DNA of 8,249 bases, taken from assembly GCA_002384055.1 (NCBI GenBank), contig DGAU01000023.1:70481-78729 (forward strand), read 5' to 3'. Shown piece after piece: positions 1 through 5,891 of this stretch. Each line of letters starts with the position of its first letter. The first letter of the stretch is position 1. Position numbers and translations under genes: made by a program. Source of the stretch: Flavobacteriaceae bacterium UBA4022 (GTDB taxonomy: Bacteria > Bacteroidota > Bacteroidia > Flavobacteriales > Flavobacteriaceae). The notes under the pieces are model-generated. The model had not been told where the DNA came from, searched no databases, and worked only from the letters and a program-made list of their open reading frames with translations.

Positions 1-135
1 ATAATACCGCTAAATTACTGCCTTTCATAGGAAAATACCTACGAAGTTTCTTGCTAAATACAATTATAGTAGTATTTTTTTGTTACGTTAACCCCAACAC
101 TTTAGGCCTAGGGCTTATACTTAATAATTGAAATT

Positions 136-355
136 ATGAAAAAACTATTCCTTTGTGTCATTGGTTTACTCACAACCATGACTTCATTTGCGCAGCTAAC
201 AGTAGTGGCTGATGCCAACGATACGAATTTCATTTACGTCAATGATGAAGTGCTTTTTGTAACAGACGACGTGTCAATAACTAAAGCTTCTGGTGCAGAT
301 GGTAACTGAAAACAATGGTGTGGTATCTTACAAAATGTCGGTCAATAATCGATAA
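136..355 (+). pseudogene. Broken secreted-protein gene: signal-peptide head joined out of frame to a T9SS-like tail
   Basis: An ATG at 136 opens a 57-codon frame ending at TGA 307-309. It starts with a clear signal peptide (MKKLFLCVIGLLTTMTSFAQ, cleavage before Q20), followed by LTVVADANDTNFIYVNDEVL and FVTDDVSITK. From memory, this resembles the first residues of large flavobacterial surface proteins whose mature part begins with LTV, then IYVND-VLFVTDDV. The frame then stops. In the +2 frame, open from 281, the sequence reads LLVQMVTENNGVVSYKMSVN and ends at TAA 353-355. This has the look of the last strand of a T9SS type A sorting domain (hydrophobic strand, turn, S-K-hydrophobic end). My inference is that an internal deletion with a junction near 281-301 removed the body of a T9SS cargo protein and left head and tail out of frame. 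A single frameshift in a small secreted protein, or a genuine 57-residue peptide, are the alternatives. A strong terminator follows 28 nt after the tail stop, as expected at the end of a former gene. Confidence 0.5.
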
Positions 356-382
356 ATCCATCACACTTTATAAAATACTGAG

Positions 383-412
383 AAAGAGCTACCCTGGGGT
401 AGCTCTTTTTTT
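383..412 (+). terminator. Rho-independent terminator
   Basis: A perfect inverted repeat, AAAGAGCTACC (383-393) and GGTAGCTCTTT (398-408), encloses the loop CTGG. The T run 406-412 follows on the plus strand. It sits 28 nt after the end of the broken secreted-protein gene. On the minus strand the hairpin is followed only by a weak T-rich stretch, so it acts chiefly in the plus direction, although it could also slow transcription coming from the small minus-strand gene at 431-625. Confidence 0.85.
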
Positions 413-430
413 ATGGGCATTTTAGTGGCC

Positions 431-625
431 TTAGCGCATTTTATTTTTTGAGGGCAGTTTTTTAATTATAAAATATACAGTTCCCACGCCGCCAATTATA
501 GTCAAACCGGAGCCCAAATAATATACGGCTCTCGATCCCATCAGTTGGTTCATGAAAAAGACATCTGCAACGACATCGAGGCAACATCCAATGACAAAAA
601 GAATTAAAAAAACGGATTGATTCAT
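431..625 (-). CDS. Small two-helix membrane protein of unknown function
   Basis: I do not recognise this 64-residue protein. It has two hydrophobic stretches, about residues 4-24 (with adjacent C14 and C15) and 33-54 (rich in Gly, Ile and Val). They are joined by a short loop (MNQLMGSR) and followed by a basic tail, KKLPSKNKMR. By the positive-inside rule the C-terminus would lie in the cytoplasm, so both ends would probably face inward. No Shine-Dalgarno sequence or perfect TAnnTTTG element lies upstream. The gene lies 92 bp downstream of rocD on the same strand, so it could be read from rocD transcripts or from its own promoter near the palindrome at 672-684. Short length and lack of recognised relatives make it uncertain, but the organised helix-loop-helix-basic-tail pattern argues against a chance frame. 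Confidence 0.5.
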   Translation of the reverse strand: MNQSVFLILFVIGCCLDVVADVFFMNQLMGSRAVYYLGSGLTIIGGVGTVYFIIKKLPSKNKMR

Positions 626-671
626 ATGGTCATTTTTGAAAGATGATCGTTGACACTATATGAACCAACAT

Positions 672-684
672 ATCATCGGATGAT
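672..684. repeat. 13-bp perfect palindrome between rocD and the small membrane gene
   Basis: ATCATC-G-GATGAT is a perfect inverted repeat with a single central base. It lies 33 bp past the rocD stop and 46 bp upstream of the start of the small membrane-protein gene. It has no T run on either strand, so it is not a classical terminator. It could be a dimeric regulator's operator or a small transcript-end hairpin (stem of 5, loop CCG). A chance origin cannot be excluded in 92 bp of AT-rich DNA. Confidence 0.3.
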
Positions 685-717
685 TTTGCGGCGATATCCG
701 ACATTCTTCTGATTGGC

Positions 718-1995
718 TTAGTTTTCGAATGCGCTCAAGGTTTTGGTAATGATCGAAACACAATCACGAAGCTGTGCTTCGGTTATGACAAGAGGCGGAG
801 CAAATCTAATGATATTACCGTGTGTTGGTTTGGCCAATAGTCCATGGTCACGCAGGCGCAGACAGATGCTCCATGCGGTTTCACTGTCCTCTGTATCATT
901 AATAACAATGGCGTTTAATAAGCCTTTTCCGCGTACCAGAGAAACCACATTGCTTTTTGCGATATAAGCGTTGAGCAGTTCCCGAAACAGATTTCCGAGT
1001 TGCTCTGCGTTATCTGCCAGTGATTCCTTATTGACCACGTCTAGCGCCGCCATAGCTACAGCCGCCGCCACTGGATTACCGCCAAAGGTAGAACCATGAG
1101 TGCCTGGAGTGATCACGTCCATAATGTGCTTATTGGCCAAAACGACAGAAACCGGATATACGCCGCCACTGATGGCTTTGCCTAATATGAGTAAATCTGG
1201 TTTTACTTCTGGTGTCCCACTGCAATCCTTCTTGGGGCAATCACAGGATCCACAAGTAGCCAATAGACGGCCCGTACGCGCGATTCCGGTTTGCACTTCA
1301 TCAGCGATCAATAACACGTTATGTTTCTGGCATAATGCCGCTGCTTGAGCCATATAATCCGCTGCAGGGACATAAACCCCCGCTTCGCCCTGAATCGGCT
1401 CTACAAGAAATCCTGCAATATTATCATTTTGTTCTAAAGCGTTCTTTAGGGCAGGAATGTCATCATAGTCCACCATAATGAATCCTGGTGTATAGGGACC
1501 AAAGTTGGCTTGCGCTGTGGCATCATTTGAGAAAGAAATGATGGTGGTGGTCCGTCCATGAAAGTTGTTACGACAAACAATGATCTGCGCCTGTCCTTCT
1601 GGAATGTTTTTGTGTTCGTAGGCCCATTTACGACAAATTTTTAGGGCAGTCTCGACGGCCTCTGCCCCAGTGTTCATGGGTAAAGCTTTGTCGTATTTGA
1701 AATAAGAAGAGAGATAGGCTTCATAAGGCCCCAATTTGTCATTATAAAAAGCACGTGAAGTCAAGGTCAGTTTTTGACTTTGCTCGTTCATGGCCTTTAT
1801 AATTTCAGGATGACAGTGGCCTTGATTAACTGCGGAATAGGCCGATAAGAAATCATAATACTTTTTGCCATCCACATCCCATACATAAACACCTTCTCCA
1901 CGTTCTAAAACAACCGGCAAAGGATGATAATTGTGGGCCCCATATTTATTTTCGAGGTCCATTGCTTTTTGAGCGGAGGCAGAAGCATGTTGCAT
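718..1995 (-). CDS. rocD: Ornithine aminotransferase (ornithine-oxo-acid transaminase)
   Basis: RocD is a cytoplasmic PLP enzyme that moves the delta-amino group of ornithine to 2-oxoglutarate, giving glutamate semialdehyde (which cyclises to pyrroline-5-carboxylate) in arginine/ornithine catabolism. The 425 residues are near normal length for this class-III aminotransferase. Visible motifs are the N-terminal NYHPLPVVLERGEGVYVWDVDG region (22-43), the cofactor-phosphate loop NTGAEAVETALK (108-119), FHGRTT (145-150), VEPIQGE (198-204), ADEVQTGIARTG (231-242, with the PLP-ring Asp232) and the Schiff-base Lys273 in LGKAISGG. HGSTFGGNP (300-308) and the C-terminal RGKGLLNAI (355-363) also match. 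An unusual cysteine-rich insert, C248-x2-C251-x-C253-x4-C258, follows IARTGRLLAT where ordinary enzymes have only a short loop. The ATG at 1995 is supported by the family N-terminus; no Shine-Dalgarno is present. The gene is divergent from rlmD across 121 bp. Confidence 0.95.
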   Translation of the reverse strand: MQHASASAQKAMDLENKYGAHNYHPLPVVLERGEGVYVWDVDGKKYYDFLSAYSAVNQGHCHPEIIKAMNEQSQKLTLTSRAFYNDKLGPYEAYLSSYFKYDKALPMNTGAEAVETALKICRKWAYEHKNIPEGQAQIIVCRNNFHGRTTTIISFSNDATAQANFGPYTPGFIMVDYDDIPALKNALEQNDNIAGFLVEPIQGEAGVYVPAADYMAQAAALCQKHNVLLIADEVQTGIARTGRLLATCGSCDCPKKDCSGTPEVKPDLLILGKAISGGVYPVSVVLANKHIMDVITPGTHGSTFGGNPVAAAVAMAALDVVNKESLADNAEQLGNLFRELLNAYIAKSNVVSLVRGKGLLNAIVINDTEDSETAWSICLRLRDHGLLAKPTHGNIIRFAPPLVITEAQLRDCVSIITKTLSAFEN

Positions 1996-2104
1996 ATTCG
2001 GTGCTTTATTTATAGTCGTTAAAATTAAATAATAAACCAGGTTTTTAACTGGTCACATTTGTGCAAATTACGGATTTTTGGGCACAATATTTAGCGAAAG
2101 ATGC

Positions 2105-2112
2105 TACTTTTG
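2105..2112 (+). promoter_or_regulatory. Bacteroidota -7 promoter element of rlmD (TACTTTTG)
   Basis: TACTTTTG matches the Bacteroidota -7 consensus TAnnTTTG exactly. It ends only 4 nt before the rlmD ATG at 2117. A TTG at 2078-2080 could be the -33 element, although its 24-nt spacing is slightly long. Placed this way, transcription would begin at or within a few bases of the start codon, giving a leaderless or nearly leaderless mRNA. The element also argues against any rlmD start upstream of it. Confidence 0.6.
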
Positions 2113-2116
2113 CCCC

Positions 2117-3532
2117 ATGCGAAATCGATCCACTAGAAAAATTTTTGAACATCTTGACGTTACTGATGCTGGGGCCAAAGGCAAGGCAATAGCTAAGGCT
2201 CCTGACGGCAAGGTCGTCTTTATCCCTAACGCCATTCCTGGAGACGTCGTGACCGTGCAGACCACAAAGTCGCGTAAGGCTTATTATGAAGCCAATGCCA
2301 TTGAGTTTCATGAGTATTCCAAACAACGCGTCACACCGATTTGTAAACATTTTGGGACCTGTGGTGGCTGTAAGTGGCAACACATGGCCTACGGCTCGCA
2401 ACTTTTTTACAAACAAAAAGAGGTCGAGCAAAATCTCTTGCGCATTGGTGGTTTAGATTTACCGGACACCCTTCCGATAATTGGGGCACCTGAGCCCTAT
2501 TATTATCGCAACAAAATGGAATATTCCTTTAGCAATGCCAAATGGCTCACTAAAGAAGAGATCGAAAATAATGTAGCCATAGACAACAAGAATGCCTTAG
2601 GTTTTCATATTCCTCGGTTTTGGGATAAAATACTTGATTTAGACGAATGTCATTTACAAGATCCTTTGGGCAATACCTTACGCCTATTCATCAAAGATAA
2701 GGCTGAGACATTGGGATTAAGTTTTTTTGATCCTCGTGGGCAAAGCGGTCATTTGCGCACCCTAATGTTGCGCAACACCACCAAGGGCCAATGGATGGTT
2801 TTGATCCAATTCTATGAGGATGATGCAGCGCTGCGCACCGGCCTTTTGTCCGCCATAGCCGACAAGTTTCCAGAAGTAACCAGTTTGCTATATGTCATCA
2901 ATCAAAAAGGCAACGATACCATTTATGATCAAGAAGTTCATTGCTTTAAGGGGACAGAGTATATCGTAGAACAAATGGGATCTTTGGAATTTCACATCAA
3001 TGCCAAGTCTTTTTACCAAACCAATAGCGTCCAAGCACATCACCTATATCAGGTCGTACGTGATTTTGCGCAGCTCAGCGGCCACGAATTGGTTTATGAT
3101 CTATACACCGGCACCGGCACCATTGCTCAGTTTGTGGCAGATCAGGCCCAAAAAGTGATTGGTATCGAATCGGTTCCAGAAGCCATAGAAGCGGCCAAGG
3201 CCAACGCCAAACGCAATGGTATCGACAATGTCTCGTTTTATGTGGGGGACATGAAAATGCTGTTTACTTCGGCGTTTATTGACGCTCATGGGACCCCGGA
3301 AGTGGTCATTACCGACCCACCCAGAGATGGGATGCACAAAGATGTAGTGGCGCAACTCTTGGCTTTAGGGCCCCAGCGTATTGTTTATGTCAGTTGTAAT
3401 AGCGCCACCCAGGCAAGAGATCTTGCAATGATGAAGCAGGATTATAAAATATCAAAAATGCAACCGGTAGACATGTTCCCCCAAACCTATCATGTTGAAA
3501 ATGTTGTACTTTTAGAAAAAATAAAGGCTTAA
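2117..3532 (+). CDS. rlmD: 23S rRNA (uracil-C5)-methyltransferase, RlmD/RumA family
   Basis: This enzyme makes 5-methyluridine in 23S rRNA (U1939 in E. coli numbering) using SAM, with a [4Fe-4S] cluster that helps hold the RNA. The 471-residue protein has a TRAM RNA-binding domain at about residues 8-65 (ending in GDVVTVQTTKSRKAYYEA). The cluster cysteines are C76, C82 and C85 (CKHFGTCGGCKWQ) plus C178 in LDECHLQD. The SAM motif is VYDLYTGTGTIAQF (326-339), followed by TDPPRDG (399-405). The catalytic nucleophile is C427 in VSCNSATQ, and E461 in YHVENVVLLE is the usual general base. The frame is open further upstream to a TTG at 2078, but that lies before the promoter element at 2105, and the ATG at 2117 gives the normal N-terminus. 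The stop overlaps the next gene's ATG by one base (TAATG). A dual-specificity enzyme of the RlmCD type cannot be excluded. Confidence 0.93.
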   Translation: MRNRSTRKIFEHLDVTDAGAKGKAIAKAPDGKVVFIPNAIPGDVVTVQTTKSRKAYYEANAIEFHEYSKQRVTPICKHFGTCGGCKWQHMAYGSQLFYKQKEVEQNLLRIGGLDLPDTLPIIGAPEPYYYRNKMEYSFSNAKWLTKEEIENNVAIDNKNALGFHIPRFWDKILDLDECHLQDPLGNTLRLFIKDKAETLGLSFFDPRGQSGHLRTLMLRNTTKGQWMVLIQFYEDDAALRTGLLSAIADKFPEVTSLLYVINQKGNDTIYDQEVHCFKGTEYIVEQMGSLEFHINAKSFYQTNSVQAHHLYQVVRDFAQLSGHELVYDLYTGTGTIAQFVADQAQKVIGIESVPEAIEAAKANAKRNGIDNVSFYVGDMKMLFTSAFIDAHGTPEVVITDPPRDGMHKDVVAQLLALGPQRIVYVSCNSATQARDLAMMKQDYKISKMQPVDMFPQTYHVENVVLLEKIKA

Positions 3533-4020
3533 TGCGTTTTAGTTATTGGATGTTTTTGACGGTTTTGCTTTTTGGTATGTCCTGCACCAAGGATGATTTG
3601 TGCAGTGGCGAAACCCCTACGACTCCTTTGCTCCAGATTGAATTTAGGGATTATCTGGATCGTGACGCCTTGAAACCTGTAACGGATTTGACAGTGCGCC
3701 TAGCAGACGGTGATTCTACCTTGGTCCAGAGTGGCATCAATGCATCTCTATTGGCATTACCCTTGAATACCGAAGCCGACCAAAGTGTATTTTACTGGAC
3801 CCAATTTGCCAGTGATGATTTGAACCGCCAAGATATGCGTGTTTCATTTTTTTACCAGCGCTCCGAAGTTTACGTCAACAGGGCCTGTGGCTTTAAGACG
3901 CAATACACCAGCATGGCTATTGAAACCGAAATCAATGCAGTGACCTGGATTCAAGACCTGGACTTATTAACGCCTAATATTGAGAATGAAAATCAAATTC
4001 ATCTTATTATATACCACTAG
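3532..4020 (+). CDS. DUF6452 family lipoprotein, predicted surface-exposed
   Basis: The 162-residue protein fits, from memory, the flavobacterial family DUF6452, whose function is unknown. Residues 1-17 are a lipoprotein signal (MRFSYWMFLTVLLFGMS) ending at the lipidated Cys18. The next residues, TKDD, match the K-(D/E)2 lipoprotein export signal described for Capnocytophaga, which implies transport to the outer face of the outer membrane. Family-like blocks are LCSGETPTTPLLQIEFRD (23-40), VYVNRACGFKT (113-123) and the C-terminal TPNIENENQIHLIIYH. C24 and C119 could form a disulfide. The sequence alternates short polar and hydrophobic runs, consistent with a small beta fold. The ATG overlaps the rlmD stop by 1 nt, and the 3' end overlaps the DUF6048 gene by 35 nt, so the three genes are almost certainly one operon with translational coupling. 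The family call is strong; its role is unknown. Confidence 0.85.
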   Translation: MRFSYWMFLTVLLFGMSCTKDDLCSGETPTTPLLQIEFRDYLDRDALKPVTDLTVRLADGDSTLVQSGINASLLALPLNTEADQSVFYWTQFASDDLNRQDMRVSFFYQRSEVYVNRACGFKTQYTSMAIETEINAVTWIQDLDLLTPNIENENQIHLIIYH

Positions 4021-4687
4021 CCTGCTTTTGGGCATTCAACTGAGTGCTCAAGAAGTTATGCCCTTAAAAATGGATTCACTTTCTCCTAAGGTGTCCTATG
4101 GCGTTAGGTTTGGTGGGGATTTGTCCAAACTCATCCGATCTGCGGTCGACCAAAATTATAGTGGATTTGAACTTATGGGCGATTTGCGTTTTTCGAAACG
4201 ATTTTATGCGGCTATAGAATTGGGATATGAAGACCGTATTTGGGATCGTTCCCAAATCAGATCAACGGTCAATGGAAGCTACGTCAAACTGGGGGTAGAT
4301 TTTAATGCCTATAATAATTGGGCGGGTATGGATAATGCCATCAGCACAGGCCTTAGGTATGGTTTGTCGCAGTTTAATAATACGCTAGAGCGCTACCCTA
4401 TTTATACGACTAACGCGACTTATCCAACAGTGATCAGAACTAACCCTGAGGAATTCTCTGGTTTGACTGCCGGTTGGGTGGAATTTATTTTAGCCATCCG
4501 TACCGAAGTGTGGTCCCATTTTTATCTCTCTGTTCATCTGCAACTCAAGCATATGATCAACCAGACACAGCCGTCTAATTTTGATAACTTAGTGATCCCA
4601 GGATTCAATAAGACCAATGACTTCAGTGCCTTTGGCGTTGGCTACGGATATAGCCTGACCTATTACCTTCCTTTGCTTAAGCGCTAG
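3986..4687 (+). CDS. DUF6048 family protein, probable outer-membrane beta-barrel
   Basis: This 233-residue protein resembles family DUF6048 (function unknown), which from memory often accompanies DUF6452. Residues 1-21 are a signal peptide (MKIKFILLYTTSLLLGIQLSA, cleavage before QE). The mature part shows repeated amphipathic beta strands: YGVRFGGDLSKLI (38-50), YSGFELMGDLRFSKRFYAAI (58-77), GSYVKLGVDFNAYNNW (97-112), GLRYGLSQF (122-130), FSGLTAGWVEFILAIRTEVW (157-176) and a final FGVGYGYSLTYYLPL (216-230). The pattern and the aromatic-rich last strand suggest an outer-membrane barrel, though this is inference. An in-frame TTG at 3980 is possible, but ATG 3986 gives the cleaner signal peptide. 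The first 35 nt lie inside the DUF6452 gene in another frame. The stop overlaps the opposing methyltransferase gene by 11 nt, so no intergenic terminator separates them. Confidence 0.82.
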   Translation: MKIKFILLYTTSLLLGIQLSAQEVMPLKMDSLSPKVSYGVRFGGDLSKLIRSAVDQNYSGFELMGDLRFSKRFYAAIELGYEDRIWDRSQIRSTVNGSYVKLGVDFNAYNNWAGMDNAISTGLRYGLSQFNNTLERYPIYTTNATYPTVIRTNPEEFSGLTAGWVEFILAIRTEVWSHFYLSVHLQLKHMINQTQPSNFDNLVIPGFNKTNDFSAFGVGYGYSLTYYLPLLKR

Positions 4688-5852
4688 TTTCCTGGTCGTC
4701 TTTTTTTTGCTTTTTGCTCCCCTGATACATTTCGTACTTAACAAAGCGACTCTCTAACTTGCCGTTAAAGACTTTTATCTTCTGCGAGGGTCGTAAGCCT
4801 ACGGATTTCAAGGCCTCCATATTGGAGGTAATCAGCCAAGCCTGTGCGCCAGAATAACTGTGTTTGAGGGTCGTTCCGATGTCACCGTAAAATTTGGTCA
4901 CGTCGTCCAAGGTCAGCCGCTCGTCATAAGGCGGGTTAAAAACGATATGTAGATAGTCACTCCCCTTTTTTTGTGAGGTAAAAAAGTCTTGTGTCTCAAA
5001 GGCTATAAACTCCTGTAGATTCGCTCCCGCGGCATTAATTTTACTCTTTTCTATAGCCGAAGGGTCTTTGTCTGAACCGTATATTTTGTGGGTGACTTCT
5101 CGAATGCGGCTGAGTGCAGCTGCTTCTATGGTTTCAAATAGGTCGGCATCAAAATCATTCCAAGTTTCAAAACCAAATCGATCACGATTAAGGTTTGGAG
5201 GGATATTGGCAGCAATCATGGCCGCTTCTGTGACAATGGTTCCACTACCGCACATCGGATCTAAAAAGTCACATTGACCATGCCATCCTGAACTCAAGAT
5301 CAGGCCAGCCGCAAGTACTTCGTTTATCGGTGCTAAGGTTACCTCTGATTTATAACCACGCTTGTGCAGAGACTCCCCAGAGCTGTCCAAAGAAACGGTG
5401 CATATATTCCGGTCAATATGAATGTTTATACGTAGGTCAGGGCGCTGCAGATCAACATCAGGGCGCTCTCCAAACTGATCTCTAAACCGGTCGACAATGG
5501 CGTCTTTGGTTTTGAGTGCCACGTATTGTGAGTGGGTGAAGTAATCCGAAAAAATCGTGGCGTCGATAGCCAACGAACCGTCGAAAGACATATGCTCTTC
5601 CCAGGGACAATCATAAATTTTTTGATAAAGATCCTGCTCTTTAAAAACGTTAAAGGTGTGAATGGGTTTTAAGATCTTTATTGCTGTCCGGCAACACAAA
5701 TTGGCCTTATACATAAACCCGGTGTCGCCCATGAACGAAACATGTCTCACACCCTTCTCTATAGATGACGCGCCTAAATCTCTGAGTTCCTTTTCCAAAA
5801 GCGCTTCAAACCCATAAAGAGTTTTGGCGATCATTCTGTAATTTTTTCCCAT
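4677..5852 (-). CDS. THUMP-domain SAM-dependent RNA methyltransferase, RlmL type (23S rRNA guanine-N2)
   Basis: A 391-residue class I methyltransferase related to the N-terminal half of E. coli RlmKL, which makes m2G2445 in 23S rRNA; the RlmK half is absent, as is usual outside gammaproteobacteria. The N-terminal IAKTLYGFEALLEKELRDLG (8-27) is typical of the family. The THUMP RNA-binding region spans about 50-155, with HIDRNICTVSLDSSGESLHK (145-164) at its end. SAM motif I is FLDPMCGSGTIVTEAA (196-211), KIYGSDKDPSAI (256-267) contains the acidic ribose-binding residue, and the catalytic motif is FNPPYDERL (305-313). The C-terminus is a charged tail (GSKKQKKDDQETSA). The ATG at 5852 has a textbook Shine-Dalgarno sequence and a TAnnTTTG promoter, both rare luxuries here. 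The gene converges on DUF6048 with an 11-nt overlap. A YpsC-like enzyme with a different target base remains possible. Confidence 0.9.
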   Translation of the reverse strand: MGKNYRMIAKTLYGFEALLEKELRDLGASSIEKGVRHVSFMGDTGFMYKANLCCRTAIKILKPIHTFNVFKEQDLYQKIYDCPWEEHMSFDGSLAIDATIFSDYFTHSQYVALKTKDAIVDRFRDQFGERPDVDLQRPDLRINIHIDRNICTVSLDSSGESLHKRGYKSEVTLAPINEVLAAGLILSSGWHGQCDFLDPMCGSGTIVTEAAMIAANIPPNLNRDRFGFETWNDFDADLFETIEAAALSRIREVTHKIYGSDKDPSAIEKSKINAAGANLQEFIAFETQDFFTSQKKGSDYLHIVFNPPYDERLTLDDVTKFYGDIGTTLKHSYSGAQAWLITSNMEALKSVGLRPSQKIKVFNGKLESRFVKYEMYQGSKKQKKDDQETSA

Positions 5853-5863
5853 AGTGTTGTTTT

Positions 5864-5871
5864 ACCTCCTT
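5864..5871 (-). promoter_or_regulatory. Perfect Shine-Dalgarno of the RlmL-type gene (AAGGAGGT)
   Basis: On the minus strand, AAGGAGGT lies 11 nt before the ATG at 5852. This is the full eight-base complement of the 16S 3' end. Genes in this phylum rarely rely on such sites, and no other gene in this window has one. It fixes the start of the methyltransferase and lies just downstream of the promoter element at 5873-5880. Confidence 0.75.
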
Positions 5872-5872
5872 G

Positions 5873-5880
5873 CAAAAATA
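5873..5880 (-). promoter_or_regulatory. Bacteroidota -7 promoter element of the RlmL-type gene (TATTTTTG)
   Basis: The minus strand reads TATTTTTG, an exact match to TAnnTTTG, 20 nt upstream of the ATG at 5852. A TTG on the minus strand (5898-5900) gives a 17-nt spacing for a -33 element. The expected transcript would carry a short leader of roughly 10-20 nt containing the Shine-Dalgarno sequence. Half of a 15-bp inverted repeat (5875-5889) overlaps this element. Confidence 0.55.
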
Positions 5881-5883
5881 GCC

Positions 5884-5891
5884 TATTTTAG
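5884..5891 (+). promoter_or_regulatory. Possible -7 promoter element of the ZIP transporter (TATTTTAG)
   Basis: TATTTTAG differs from TAnnTTTG at one base and lies 22 nt before the ATG at 5914. A TTG at 5857-5859 is 24 nt upstream, a little far for a -33 element. With the minus-strand element at 5873-5880 it forms a symmetric pair inside the inverted repeat AAAATAG-C-CTATTTT (5875-5889), so the two divergent genes would compete for, or be jointly controlled at, one site. Confidence 0.35.

Noticed and set aside
56..81. AT-only stem AAATAC/GTATTT followed by a T run at 75-81
   Set aside because: It resembles a terminator, but the stem is six weak pairs with a 10-nt loop and no gene is seen upstream within the window.
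743..1348. Open frames on the plus strand at 743-967 and 1100-1348
   Set aside because: Both lie antisense inside rocD, their products are low-complexity and match nothing, and the rocD frame has full family motifs.
2036..2053. Inverted repeat ACCAG-(8 nt)-CTGGT between rocD and rlmD
   Set aside because: Only five base pairs with an AT-rich loop and no T run; expected by chance in 121 bp.
2064..2070. TAATTTG on the minus strand upstream of rocD (2064-2070) and of the secreted-protein gene (8035-8041) as promoter elements
   Set aside because: One base shorter than TAnnTTTG and without a well-placed TTG; too weak to call.
2045..2431. 128-codon open frame on the minus strand at 2045-2431
   Set aside because: It covers the rlmD promoter and its TRAM and iron-sulfur coding region in antisense; its translation has no domain pattern.
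3101..3355. Minus-strand open frame opposite the rlmD SAM-binding region
   Set aside because: Shadow of the conserved DLYTGTGT to DPPRDG coding segment.
5068..5614. Open frames at 5068-5277 (plus) and 5426-5614 (minus, other frame)
   Set aside because: Both lie wholly inside the RlmL-type gene and have no family features.
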